In this document: positions 1 through 9,177 of the stretch, in pieces
Numbering within the stretch: the stretch's first letter is position 1
Layout: every line of letters begins with the position of its first letter
From: Rhodothermales bacterium
Lineage (GTDB): Bacteria; Bacteroidota; Rhodothermia; Rhodothermales; Bin80
DNA: 64,000 bases
Reading direction: 5' to 3'
NCBI GenBank assembly: GCA_028278205.1
Contig: JANQES010000018.1
Coordinates: 1 to 64,000, forward strand
Made by a program: the position numbers and the translations under genes
The notes under the pieces: model-generated
Database searches by the model: none
What the model was told of the DNA's origin: nothing
What the model saw: the letters and a program-made list of their open reading frames with translations, nothing else

Positions 1-808
1 AGAGCGGCGCGTCGTCCGTATGCACGGCCCAGACGCCCGGCGAGAACACCTGATTGATGCCGGTGGCCTGCTCCAACACGCCGCCCAGGCCGCCGGGGCT
101 GCCGTCTTCGGCGATAGCTTCGAGCCCCTCATCTCGATCAGCTTCGCCGCGCGTAAACAGCGGCCCCGGCGTGGTGTGGACGGCCCAGACCCCCGGCGAC
201 ATCGGGACGGCCTGCATCGACCCGTCCGACGGCGTCAGCGTCGTGCCCGTCGAGACATTTTCGATGCGCGCCGTAAAACGCGTCTCGCTCACCGGCGTGA
301 TGGTAACTTGAATAACGTCGGCCACCGCCGGATAGGTGAAGCCATCGTTGACCAGCCGGACCGTCGCGTCGGGATCGTCGGGGCCGGTGTCGGCGCCTGC
401 CTGCCGCTGCACCTGATTCGGCCCGACGCCCGGCTCTTCGTTGGCTTCGCTGCCGGCATCCCACAACTGAACCTGCGCCGTCACGTCGCCGCTCACCTGC
501 GTGCCGTCGGGGTTCCAGAGGGCGATGCCGTTTTCGTCGGGTCCGAAGAAGAGGTCGTTGGAGGGGACGAACATCGTGACGAAAGACAGACTGGCGCCGG
601 GTGCGGCGTCGAAGGTGAATTCGTAGGCGCCGCCGGGACCGATGGGGGCGGGGTCGGTGGCGCCCACGGGGGTGTTAAACACGCCACTCGACTGGAAGGT
701 GAAGGCCTCGGCGACATTATCGACGCGGACTTTAAAAAAGGTTTGCTGGGCCGTAGCCGTCGCGCTCAGGCATACCAATGCCAGCGCGGTCAGTAGTATC
801 GTTTTCAT
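1..808 (-). CDS. Exported spondin-domain protein, C-terminus cut by window edge
   Basis: The gene starts at an ATG (806-808) and stays open for 269 codons to the window edge, so the C-terminus is missing. Residues 1-20 form a Sec signal peptide (basic start, hydrophobic core, small residues before Gln21), so the product is exported. Residues about 22-175 match bacterial spondin_N proteins: PSNDLFFG at 82-89, SGDVTAQVQLWDAGSE at 106-121 and EEPGVGPNQVQRQAG at 124-138. The bacterial role of this fold is not established; in animal F-spondin it is an extracellular module. The segment SPGVWAVHT occurs at 204-212 and again at 256-264, a 52-residue internal repeat. Family assignment is good; function is unknown. 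Confidence 0.8.
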   Translation of the reverse strand, partial: MKTILLTALALVCLSATATAQQTFFKVRVDNVAEAFTFQSSGVFNTPVGATDPAPIGPGGAYEFTFDAAPGASLSFVTMFVPSNDLFFGPDENGIALWNPDGTQVSGDVTAQVQLWDAGSEANEEPGVGPNQVQRQAGADTGPDDPDATVRLVNDGFTYPAVADVIQVTITPVSETRFTARIENVSTGTTLTPSDGSMQAVPMSPGVWAVHTTPGPLFTRGEADRDEGLEAIAEDGSPGGLGGVLEQATGINQVFSPGVWAVHTDDAPL

Positions 809-945
809 GGTGGGTACTCCTGGGGTGGGTGAGTGTGGTGCTGGTGGGTTAGATATCCAGCTTACGGTCCAGGAGCTTGAGATCTATAACACGTCTATAA
901 CATCAGGCTCAACAATAGATAACGTTTGGTTGCTTCGCGTCATTT

Positions 946-1133
946 GCTTCGCGTCATTTTGCTTCCTTCGATCGCTGTCAATTGCGCCTTCGGCGCGTCA
1001 TTCATTGTCATTGGTTGAGCTTGACAATAAATGACAGCGACCCCGCGAAGGCGGGGGGAGCATAATGACCATGAATGACAGCGACCGAAGGGAGCAAATG
1101 ACAGCGATCGAAGGAAGCAAAATGACGCGAAGC
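946..1133. repeat. Inverted repeat with 35-bp perfect arms between spondin gene and kinase gene
   Basis: Arms 946-980 and 1099-1133 are perfect reverse complements. The right half also contains direct copies of a short unit (TGACAGCGA-x-CGAAGG-AGCA type) starting near 1032, 1076 and 1099. The element fills most of the 809-1136 gap, which holds no gene. It lies upstream of the spondin gene and downstream of the kinase gene, both on the minus strand, so it may sit in the kinase 3' untranslated region. Confidence 0.8.
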
Positions 1134-1136
1134 TCT

Positions 1137-2642
1137 TTATGCCATCTCCAACTGCTGGCGTTGCGTGAACGGCGTTTTCCAGGCCGGCAGGGCGAACGAG
1201 AACGTGGTGCCCTGGCCGAGGGCGCTTTGCACGGCGAGGGTGCTGCCGTGGAGTTCGAGGATTTTTTTGGCGATAGCCAGCCCCAGGCCCGTGCCGCCTT
1301 TGTCGCGGGCGCGGCTTTTTTCGACGCGGTAGAACCGTTCGAAGACGTGCGGCAGGTCTTCCGGCGGAATCCCGTAGCCGGAGTCGATCACCTGCACGCC
1401 TACGGCATCGCCCTTGTCGGTGGGGGCGATGCGGACGAGGCCGCCGGCGGGCGTGTAGCGCAGCGCATTGTCGATCAGATTTGAGATGGCCCGTTCGACG
1501 AGGCCGATGTCGGCGTAGACCAGCGAGAGGCGTTCGGGCAGATCGGCCTCCAGCTTCACGTTAAGTTTTTCGGCTTTCGGCTTGAATTGCATCACCAGAT
1601 CTTGCACCAACTCGGCGATGGAGAAGGCCTCAAATTCCGGTTCGATCTGCTGCGCGTCGAGCTTGGAGAGGTCGAATAATTCGCCGACGAGGGTGTTGAG
1701 CGAGCGCGTATTCTTGAGGACGGTTTCCATGTATTGTTGCCGCTCTTCGGGGCTGAGCGTGTCGTTTTTCATCATGATCGTCTCCAGATAGCCCTGCATG
1801 GCCGCCAGCGGGCTGCGCAGGTCGTGCGAGACGTTGGCGATGAGTTCGCGCCGCAGCCGGTCGGTGCGTTTGAGATCTTCGACGTTGGCGACGATGGTGT
1901 CCGCCATCTGGTTGAACGACGCCGCGAGTTGCCCGAATTCATCCGACGACGTGACGGGCAGACGCTGGTCGTGTTGGCCTTTTTCGAAGGAGCAGACGAC
2001 CTCCTTCATCGCCCGCAAACGACGCGTCAGGAGGGCGAAGAGAAACAGGCCGATGACGCCGGCCACGAGCAGCGTCAGGCCCAGGCCCTTGAGCGTCGTC
2101 TGCATGATGTAGCTGTTCTTGATCATGCTGGCCGCCGAGTCGTAGCCTTCGCTGCCGAGGATGACGTAGAGATAGCATCCTGCCTCGCCCATAATCTCGA
2201 TAGGCGCTACCGAAAACGGCTTTTTTCGACCCATCTTGACCGGATCCGGCCCCAGAATCGGGATCGGGTCGCCCGCGAGAAAGCGGTTGAGCGGTTCCAG
2301 ATCCAGCGTCGGCTGCTCGATGCGCTCCTCCTCGCCGATCAGATAGTTGGCCTTCATCATGCCCTCGCTGCCGAGCAGGTAAATCTCGATGCGCGGGTTG
2401 ATGCCGGTCATCTCCGCGATGGTCTCCATGATCGCGGTGTGATTGATGCTGTCGCGCACCAGCGGCTCGAACCGGACGGCCAGATCTTTGGCGAGGTCAC
2501 GGTTGAGGTTCTGCTCGGCTTCGTCGGCAAACATCATCACCGTCTTCACGCACAACACGGCGATGGTCACGCCGAGGATCACGATCATCACCAGAAAAAG
2601 CGCCGAGAGCTTGGCGTAGAAGCTGTGGATGAAATGCTTCAT
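1137..2642 (-). CDS. Membrane sensor histidine kinase
   Basis: A 501-residue two-component sensor kinase that autophosphorylates on His and passes phosphate to a response regulator, almost certainly the one encoded just upstream (2785-3528). Order of parts: TM1 at about 13-33, a periplasmic sensor region at 34-180, TM2 at about 186-206, HAMP at about 207-260, HisKA with the phosphoacceptor His273 in NVSHDLRSPL, then an ATPase domain with N-box Asn388/Asn392, DSGYGIP at 420 and GGTGLGL at 449-455. The chosen ATG (2640-2642) puts a short basic segment before TM1. The frame is open further upstream, but that stretch encodes the intergenic repeat and is rejected. The signal sensed cannot be read from the sequence. 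Confidence 0.92.
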   Translation of the reverse strand: MKHFIHSFYAKLSALFLVMIVILGVTIAVLCVKTVMMFADEAEQNLNRDLAKDLAVRFEPLVRDSINHTAIMETIAEMTGINPRIEIYLLGSEGMMKANYLIGEEERIEQPTLDLEPLNRFLAGDPIPILGPDPVKMGRKKPFSVAPIEIMGEAGCYLYVILGSEGYDSAASMIKNSYIMQTTLKGLGLTLLVAGVIGLFLFALLTRRLRAMKEVVCSFEKGQHDQRLPVTSSDEFGQLAASFNQMADTIVANVEDLKRTDRLRRELIANVSHDLRSPLAAMQGYLETIMMKNDTLSPEERQQYMETVLKNTRSLNTLVGELFDLSKLDAQQIEPEFEAFSIAELVQDLVMQFKPKAEKLNVKLEADLPERLSLVYADIGLVERAISNLIDNALRYTPAGGLVRIAPTDKGDAVGVQVIDSGYGIPPEDLPHVFERFYRVEKSRARDKGGTGLGLAIAKKILELHGSTLAVQSALGQGTTFSFALPAWKTPFTQRQQLEMA

Positions 2643-2643
2643 C

Positions 2644-2781
2644 GATTTTGGATTTTGGATTTTGGATTGCCTGGGATTGGTAGGTTGCTCAGTAGAATAA
2701 GCCGAAGCGGTTCGTGCAGCGTGGCTTTTTCGGTTGATGAGCATCGTGGAGGATACCAATCCAAAATCCAAAATCTAAAAT
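2644..2781. repeat. Family A palindromic element, copy 1
   Basis: The outer arms are tandem copies of the word GATTTTG (left, 2644-2669) and its complement CCAAAATC (right, 2758-2781). The interior is an imperfect hairpin around 2697-2735 with CCGAA and TTCGG ends. It separates the response regulator from its kinase. Five related copies lie at 34540, 38982, 48556, 51640 and 58766. This copy has the most degenerate core. Confidence 0.85.
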
Positions 2782-2784
2782 AGC

Positions 2785-3528
2785 TCAAGAGAGCAATTCT
2801 TCCGGTTCAGCAAACCGATAACCCAGGCCCCAGACCGTCTTGACGTAGCGCGGGGCCGAGGGATCGTCTTCGATCTTGCTGCGGAGGCGGTTGATGTGGG
2901 TGTTGACGGTGTGGCTGTAGCCGGCGTATTGATAGCCCCAGACCAGATCCAGCAGTTCTTGCCGGCTGTAGGCCCGGCCCGGGTGTTGGGCAAAAAGCAT
3001 CAACAGGTCGAACTCTTTGGCCGTCAGTTCGAGGGTCTGGTTGCGCAGCGTCACCTTTCGTTTTTCCGGATCGACGGTCAGGTCGCCGTAGCGCAGCGGT
3101 TGCAGGGCATCGCGCTGGAGGTTTTCCTGATCGATTTCGATGCGGCGGAAGAGGGCCTTGACGCGCGCCAGGAGTTCGCGCAGGCTGAACGGTTTGGTCA
3201 GGTAATCGTCGGCGCCGAGTTCGAGGCCGAGCACTTTGTCGAGTTCTTCGGCTTTGGCCGTGAGCATGAGGATGGGCAGGTACTGGTTCTGCGCCCGTAT
3301 GCGTTTGCACACTTCCAGGCCGTCGAGTTCGGGGAGCATCAGGTCGAGGATGACGAGGGCATGGTTGCCCTGGAGGGCTTTGTCCAGGCCCGTCTTGCCG
3401 TCGGCGGCCCGTTCGACGGCATAGCCGAGGTCGCTCAGATGAATCTTGAGCAGGTCGGCGATGTCGGGATCGTCTTCGATGACCAGGATGGTAGCCTCTG
3501 CCGAGGCGCTGGATCCGTTGGTTGTCAT
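2785..3528 (-). CDS. OmpR/PhoB-type response regulator
   Basis: A 247-residue transcription factor. The receiver domain (about 12-125) has the acidic pocket Glu18/Asp19/Asp20, phosphoacceptor Asp62 in LDLMLPELDG, Thr90 and Lys112 in LTKPF. The winged-helix DNA-binding domain (about 145-240) has the typical LTAKEFDLL start, SRQELL and a GLGYRF wing. It is encoded upstream of the histidine kinase on the same strand, with a repeat between them, so it is probably the kinase partner. The target genes are unknown. PhoB/PhoP-like architecture is clear; orthology to a named regulator is not. Confidence 0.93.
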   Translation of the reverse strand: MTTNGSSASAEATILVIEDDPDIADLLKIHLSDLGYAVERAADGKTGLDKALQGNHALVILDLMLPELDGLEVCKRIRAQNQYLPILMLTAKAEELDKVLGLELGADDYLTKPFSLRELLARVKALFRRIEIDQENLQRDALQPLRYGDLTVDPEKRKVTLRNQTLELTAKEFDLLMLFAQHPGRAYSRQELLDLVWGYQYAGYSHTVNTHINRLRSKIEDDPSAPRYVKTVWGLGYRFAEPEELLS

Positions 3529-3960
3529 GAGGGTAGGGGCTGGTTTAAAGCGATTCCATAAAGACTCAGCAGATCCGAATTCTGGATTTTGTTTAACCGC
3601 AGAGTTCGCAAAGAAAGCGCAGAGATCGCGGAGGATCTTTGCGTCCTCTGCGCCTTCTCAGCGTCCTTTGCGGTTTCAACAATTGGATTTACCGAGATTA
3701 CCATGTTTTACACCCGAAGTCATCACATAAGATTAACAGTTTTTGTTAGGGTAGGTTTTGTAGTGTTAGGGGGTTCGAGTGTTACAGGGGTTGATCGCAG
3801 CGTTCTTGGTGCTTTGTACTTTGTCCTTTGATAAAACGACGGGACTCCCGGCAAGCAAAGCACAAAGAACCAGGCACAAAGAACGACCCCCATCCGCCAT
3901 CAATCAACCAGAACACTATAACACCCAAACACCAGAACACTACCAAACCCCCTTCGGAAG
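3529..3960. repeat. Gene-free region with two compound palindromes
   Basis: The 432-bp gap upstream of both the regulator gene and mscS holds no gene. Positions 3595-3677 form an imperfect palindrome built from GCAGAG/CTCTGC and CAAAG/CTTTG words, starting AACCGCAGAG and ending CTTTGCGGTTT. Positions 3743-3952 form a nested palindrome. Its outer arms use GTGTTAGGG-type words (3743-3784) against AACACTATAACACCC (3906-3952). Its inner arms use CTTTGTACTTTG (about 3804-3830) against CAAAGCACAAAG (3856-3884). Promoters for the two divergent genes must lie around these elements; I could not assign them. Confidence 0.75.
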
Positions 3961-4782
3961 ATGAACATCGACATCGAAAGCATCATCGATGCCATTGCGC
4001 GCTTCGGGCTTGACCTCATCGGCGCTATCGTCCTGCTCGTCGCCACCTGGATCATTTCTCGGTGGGCACGCAAGGCAACGTCGAGGAGCCTGGCTAAGAG
4101 CAACCTCGACGAGACGCTGACCAAGTTCTTCGGCAACCTGATTGGCTGGGGCATTTTGATCTTGGGCGTGATTGCCATCCTGGGCATCTTCGGCATCAGC
4201 ACGGCGAGCTTTGCGGCGGTCCTTGCCGCCGCCGGGTTGGCCATAGGCCTGGCCTTTCAGGGCACACTCTCCAACTTCGCAGCCGGCGTGATGCTGCTGA
4301 TCTTCCGCCCCTTCAAGGTGGGCGATGTCATCCGGGCTGCCGGCGAAACCGGCGGCGTGGTCGAACTCGACCTGCTCGTAACCAAGCTCGACACGCTCGA
4401 CAACCGCCGCATCATCGTCCCCAACAGCAAGATCTTCGGCGACACTATCGAGAACGTCACGTTCCACCCTATCCGCCGCGTCGACGTCCCCGTCGGCGTC
4501 GATTATGGCGCCGACCTCGATCAGGTGCGCGCCGTGCTCGAAAAAGCCGCCGCCACCGTCGAAGGCGGTCTCTCCGACCCGCCGCCGCAGATCTTCCTCG
4601 GCAGCCTCGACGACTCCGCCGTCACCTGGGACGTGCGCGTCTGGTGCAACACGGCGGACTATTTCGACGTGCACGAGGCCACCACCCGCGCCACCAAGCA
4701 AGCCCTCGACGACGCCGGCATCGGGATTCCGTTCCCGCAGTTGGATGTGCATCATCTCGGCAGTGCGCCGGAGACGCCGTAG
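3961..4782 (+). CDS. Small-conductance mechanosensitive channel, MscS family
   Basis: A 273-residue inner-membrane channel of MscS core size, expected to open under membrane tension and release solutes during osmotic downshock. TM1 lies at about 14-33, TM2 at about 58-78 and the pore helix TM3 at about 80-110, with the Gly/Ala-rich ASFAAVLAAAGLAIGLAFQG typical of MscS. The beta domain follows (FRPFKVGD, then VPNSKIFGDTIEN), then the alpha/beta domain ending near residue 265. No extra N-terminal sensor helices are present. It is the first gene of the plus-strand run leading to DAHP synthase. Confidence 0.93.
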   Translation: MNIDIESIIDAIARFGLDLIGAIVLLVATWIISRWARKATSRSLAKSNLDETLTKFFGNLIGWGILILGVIAILGIFGISTASFAAVLAAAGLAIGLAFQGTLSNFAAGVMLLIFRPFKVGDVIRAAGETGGVVELDLLVTKLDTLDNRRIIVPNSKIFGDTIENVTFHPIRRVDVPVGVDYGADLDQVRAVLEKAAATVEGGLSDPPPQIFLGSLDDSAVTWDVRVWCNTADYFDVHEATTRATKQALDDAGIGIPFPQLDVHHLGSAPETP

Positions 4783-4819
4783 CGAGGGGGCTGATTCGTT
4801 AAAGTTTGGGCAATCTTCC

Positions 4820-4951
4820 ATGACCACGATTGTCGTCACCGAAACCGAAGACATCACGCCGCGCAACCATGCCCTCATGGTGAAGTTGAAACGTGTCGTA
4901 GCTTGCGGCGTAGGTACACGGAAACAACTTTCAGAAATAATTGAAAATTGA
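4820..4951 (+). CDS. Possible 43-residue hypothetical protein
   Basis: A short open frame from ATG 4820 to TGA 4951 in the gap between mscS and the DAHP synthase gene. The peptide has a Thr/Val/Glu-rich start (MTTIVVTETEDI) and a basic middle (KLKRVV), with no signal peptide, TM segment or recognised motif. There is no clear Shine-Dalgarno sequence, though most genes here lack one. It ends 3 bases before the next start codon. It could be real or chance. Confidence 0.25.
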   Translation: MTTIVVTETEDITPRNHALMVKLKRVVACGVGTRKQLSEIIEN

Positions 4952-4954
4952 ACG

Positions 4955-6313
<1,359 letters not shown>

Positions 6314-6320
6314 GGGGGAA

Positions 6321-6402
6321 AGACCTGACAGGTTTTTCGAATTGTCCTTGTTGCCCTATTTTTAGGTTGTTGCCTCGTTTGAGGCAGAAACCTGTCAGGT
6401 CT
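6321..6402. repeat. Inverted repeat, 15-bp perfect arms (ACCTGACAGG type)
   Basis: Arms 6321-6335 and 6388-6402 (AGACCTGACAGGTTT and its complement) enclose a 52-base centre that itself carries GCCTCGTTTGAGGC. It begins 8 bases after the DAHP synthase stop and ends before the LRR gene. It could act as a 3' hairpin for the upstream transcript. Confidence 0.8.
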
Positions 6403-6448
6403 CTGCTCGCGAGGCTTCGGTCTCATCATCGAAGCGTCAGGAATTATC

Positions 6449-8965
6449 ATGAGAGTAGTAAATCTGAACGAAATCTACCAAGAAAGCTTTGAGGAAGCCA
6501 AACGCCGCATTGAACAAGCCCGCCGAATCGGTGCTACTAAGCTTGATCTGATGAGCAGTCGTTTGGCGGTTCTTCCGGAGTCGATCGGTCAACTGGAGCA
6601 TCTTCAAGAGCTTGCCCTTTCCGATAATGAGTTGAAGGTTCTTCCGGAGTCGATCGGTCAACTGGAGCATCTTCAAGAGCTTTACCTCGCTGGCAATCGT
6701 CTGACGGTTCTTCCTGAATCCATTGGTCAATTGAAACAGCTTCAAGATCTCTATCTCTCCAATAACAAGCTGGCGGTTCTTCCTGAATCCATTGGTCAAT
6801 TGGAACAGCTTGAAGTGCTTTATCTCGCCGACAATGATCTGACAGCTTTGCCGGAATCAGTCGGTCGACTCACCAAGCTGAAGACGCTTTACCTCGCCAA
6901 CAACAAGCTGAAGGTTCTTCCGGAGTCGATCAGTCAATTGGAGCAGCTTCAACAAATATACCTCCGTGGCAATGATGCTCTAGGGATCCCGCCAGAAATC
7001 CTGGGACCGAATCGGGAGGAAGTCATGTATGGTCGAGGTGTCAAGGCGGCCAAGCCGTCGGACATTTTCCAATACTATTTCCGAACCAGAGAGGAACCGA
7101 GGCGTCGTCTCGGCGAGGCCAAGATCCTCCTCGTCGGGCAGGGCGGTGTGGGTAAGACCTCGCTGGTCAAGCGGCTGGTAGATGATGAATTCGATCCGGA
7201 CGAGGCGAAAACAGAAGGTATCAACATCTCGCAGTGGCAGGTTCCGGCTACGGAAGGGGAGGGTGGTGGCGAGATCCGGGCGAACGTCTGGGACTTCGGC
7301 GGGCAGGAGATCATGCACGCCACACACCAATTCTTTCTGACCAAGCGCAGCCTCTACCTCCTCATTCTCGACGCGCGCAAAGGTGAGAACGAGGGTAACG
7401 TCCACTACTGGCTCAAGATCATTCAGAGCTACGGCGGCGACTCGCCGGTGTTGGTGGTGACGAACAAGTGCGAGGCGCATCATCTGGAACTCAATGAAAA
7501 TCGGCTGACGAAGGACTACGCGCCCAACGTGCAGGGCTTTTTCAAAGTCTCGTGCAAGGAAGGTACCGGCATTGAGGAACTACGCCGCGCCATTGAGAAA
7601 CATATCAACGCGCTGCCGCACGTCTACGACGAGGTTCCAGAGAGTTATTTCAATGTAAAAACAGAACTGGAGGCGCGGGCGGAATCCGAGGATTTCATCG
7701 ACGTCAGGGAATATCGGAAGCTGTGCCGTAAGCACGGCCTGACGAAGAAGCAGGACCAGCAGATCCTGATTCGCTTCTTGCACGATCTGGGCAACGTCCT
7801 CAACTTCGACGATCCTGATAGCCCGTACGATCTCAGCGACACCAACATTCTCAACCCGGAGTGGGTTACCGGCGGCGTCTACATGATCATTAACAACATC
7901 GATCTCGTGCGGGCGCAGGGCGTGCTGAAGTTGTCTCAGCTCAGCGACATCCTGGACGATCATGATCGCTACCCACCGAAACGCCACAAATTCATCATCG
8001 GGATGATGCGCAAGTTCGAATTGTGCTTCGATTTCCCCGATCCGAACCCGCCGCGCCTTCTCGTTCCCGAACTTCTTCCAGAAAATGAACCCGAACTGAA
8101 CTGGGACGATGCGACGTCGCTCAATTTCCAGTATCACTACAAGGTGCTGCCGGGCGGGATCATCTCGCGCTTTATCGTGCGGACGCACCACAATCTCACC
8201 GACAAGCCCACGTACTGGCGTAGCGGCGTCGTGCTTGATATCGACGGCAACAAGGTTCTGGTACGGGGCGACACATACACAGGGAAAATTTTCTTATCTA
8301 TCCTTGGCCCGGCAGGAGGGCAACGCCGCGCACTGTCCGTCGTTCGCGACGTTTTTAAGGCCATCCACGCCACGATCCCAAAAATCGACGCCAAAGAGAA
8401 AGTGCCTTTGCCGGACAACCCCGCCATCGTGGTCGATTATAAAAACCTGCTCGAACAGGAAAAGCATGGAATTGAGAGGTTTCTTCCGGAAGGGGCTAGC
8501 AAGATGTATGTCGTCCGAGAACTGCTCGAAGGCGTCGACGACCGACGGCCCTTTGACGTGTTCCTCAGCCACAACAGCAAGGACAAGCCAACAGTTCGAA
8601 GACTTGGCAATGCTTTGAAAAAGCGCGGCTTGAAGGTGTGGTTTGACGTGTGGGAATTACAACCTGGTCTATCCTGGCAAGAAGGTTTGGAAGAGGCTAT
8701 TGAGACCTCCAAGACAGCCGCTGTGCTCGTGGGAAAAGATGGTCTGGGTCCCTGGGAAATCCCGGAGATGCGAGCCTGCCTAAACCAATTTGTCACACGA
8801 AGTATGCCTGTTATTCCAGTGTTGCTTCCTGGCGCTGCGAAAGAGCCTAAATTGCCCCTGTTTCTTCAGGCATTTACCTGGGTAGATCTGAGAGGTGGTC
8901 TCAAAAAAGCAGCGTTAGACAATTTGGAGTGGGGCATTACAGGCACGAAGAAACGGAGACCATGA
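6449..8965 (+). CDS. LRR-Roc-COR-TIR protein (prokaryotic ROCO GTPase with TIR domain)
   Basis: An 838-residue multidomain protein. Residues about 30-175 are six leucine-rich repeats of 23 residues (LPESIGQLEHLQEL units). Residues about 222-390 are a Roc GTPase: P-loop GQGGVGKTS at 230-238, DFGGQE at 282-287, TNK at 338-340 and SCKEGTG at 368-374. About 395-695 is a COR-like dimerisation region with LPGGIISRFIVR. About 701-805 is a TIR domain (FDVFLSHNSKDK, VWFDVWEL, GLEEAI, GPWE), where Glu748 is a candidate NADase-type glutamate. There is no signal or TM segment, so it is cytosolic. Roc-COR modules and TIR effectors are both known in bacterial immunity; a defence or cell-suicide role is inferred. 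The gene stands alone between repeats, and its LRR and TIR ends look less GC-rich than the neighbours. Confidence 0.93.
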   Translation: MRVVNLNEIYQESFEEAKRRIEQARRIGATKLDLMSSRLAVLPESIGQLEHLQELALSDNELKVLPESIGQLEHLQELYLAGNRLTVLPESIGQLKQLQDLYLSNNKLAVLPESIGQLEQLEVLYLADNDLTALPESVGRLTKLKTLYLANNKLKVLPESISQLEQLQQIYLRGNDALGIPPEILGPNREEVMYGRGVKAAKPSDIFQYYFRTREEPRRRLGEAKILLVGQGGVGKTSLVKRLVDDEFDPDEAKTEGINISQWQVPATEGEGGGEIRANVWDFGGQEIMHATHQFFLTKRSLYLLILDARKGENEGNVHYWLKIIQSYGGDSPVLVVTNKCEAHHLELNENRLTKDYAPNVQGFFKVSCKEGTGIEELRRAIEKHINALPHVYDEVPESYFNVKTELEARAESEDFIDVREYRKLCRKHGLTKKQDQQILIRFLHDLGNVLNFDDPDSPYDLSDTNILNPEWVTGGVYMIINNIDLVRAQGVLKLSQLSDILDDHDRYPPKRHKFIIGMMRKFELCFDFPDPNPPRLLVPELLPENEPELNWDDATSLNFQYHYKVLPGGIISRFIVRTHHNLTDKPTYWRSGVVLDIDGNKVLVRGDTYTGKIFLSILGPAGGQRRALSVVRDVFKAIHATIPKIDAKEKVPLPDNPAIVVDYKNLLEQEKHGIERFLPEGASKMYVVRELLEGVDDRRPFDVFLSHNSKDKPTVRRLGNALKKRGLKVWFDVWELQPGLSWQEGLEEAIETSKTAAVLVGKDGLGPWEIPEMRACLNQFVTRSMPVIPVLLPGAAKEPKLPLFLQAFTWVDLRGGLKKAALDNLEWGITGTKKRRP
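6568..6820 (+). repeat. Tandem 69-bp coding repeats in the LRR region
   Basis: Within the LRR gene, 46 bases at 6568-6613 are identical to 6637-6682, exactly 69 bp (23 codons) apart. The next two units, starting at 6706 and 6775, are near-identical to each other but differ from the first pair. This indicates recent pairwise unit duplication, so copy number may vary between strains. Confidence 0.85.
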
Positions 8966-9024
8966 TACCGCTTGCCCTTTCAGATAAAGGATGAGGCAGG
9001 GGTGATTGCATCGACCTTGCTTTC

Positions 9025-9120
9025 AAGTCATTCCTGCGAAGGCAGGAACCCATCCAGGTCCAAAGGACTGCCGGCATCCCCAGAAACTTGGATAGGTTCC
9101 CGCCTTCGCGGGAATGACTT
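9025..9120. repeat. Inverted repeat made of two small hairpins (GCGAAGGC type)
   Basis: Arms 9025-9050 and 9095-9120 are reverse complements with two differences. Each arm is itself a hairpin: TTCCTGCgaagGCAGGAA on the left and TTCCCGCcttcGCGGGAA on the right. The two differences swap a T-A pair for a C-G pair, so both small hairpins stay perfect. The element lies between the LRR-Roc-COR-TIR gene and the carbamoyltransferase gene. Confidence 0.85.
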
Positions 9121-9177
9121 TTTTATGAGGTATGGTATCTTTCGACAAACAGTTTAACAAAGAGCGACCCCCGTAGC

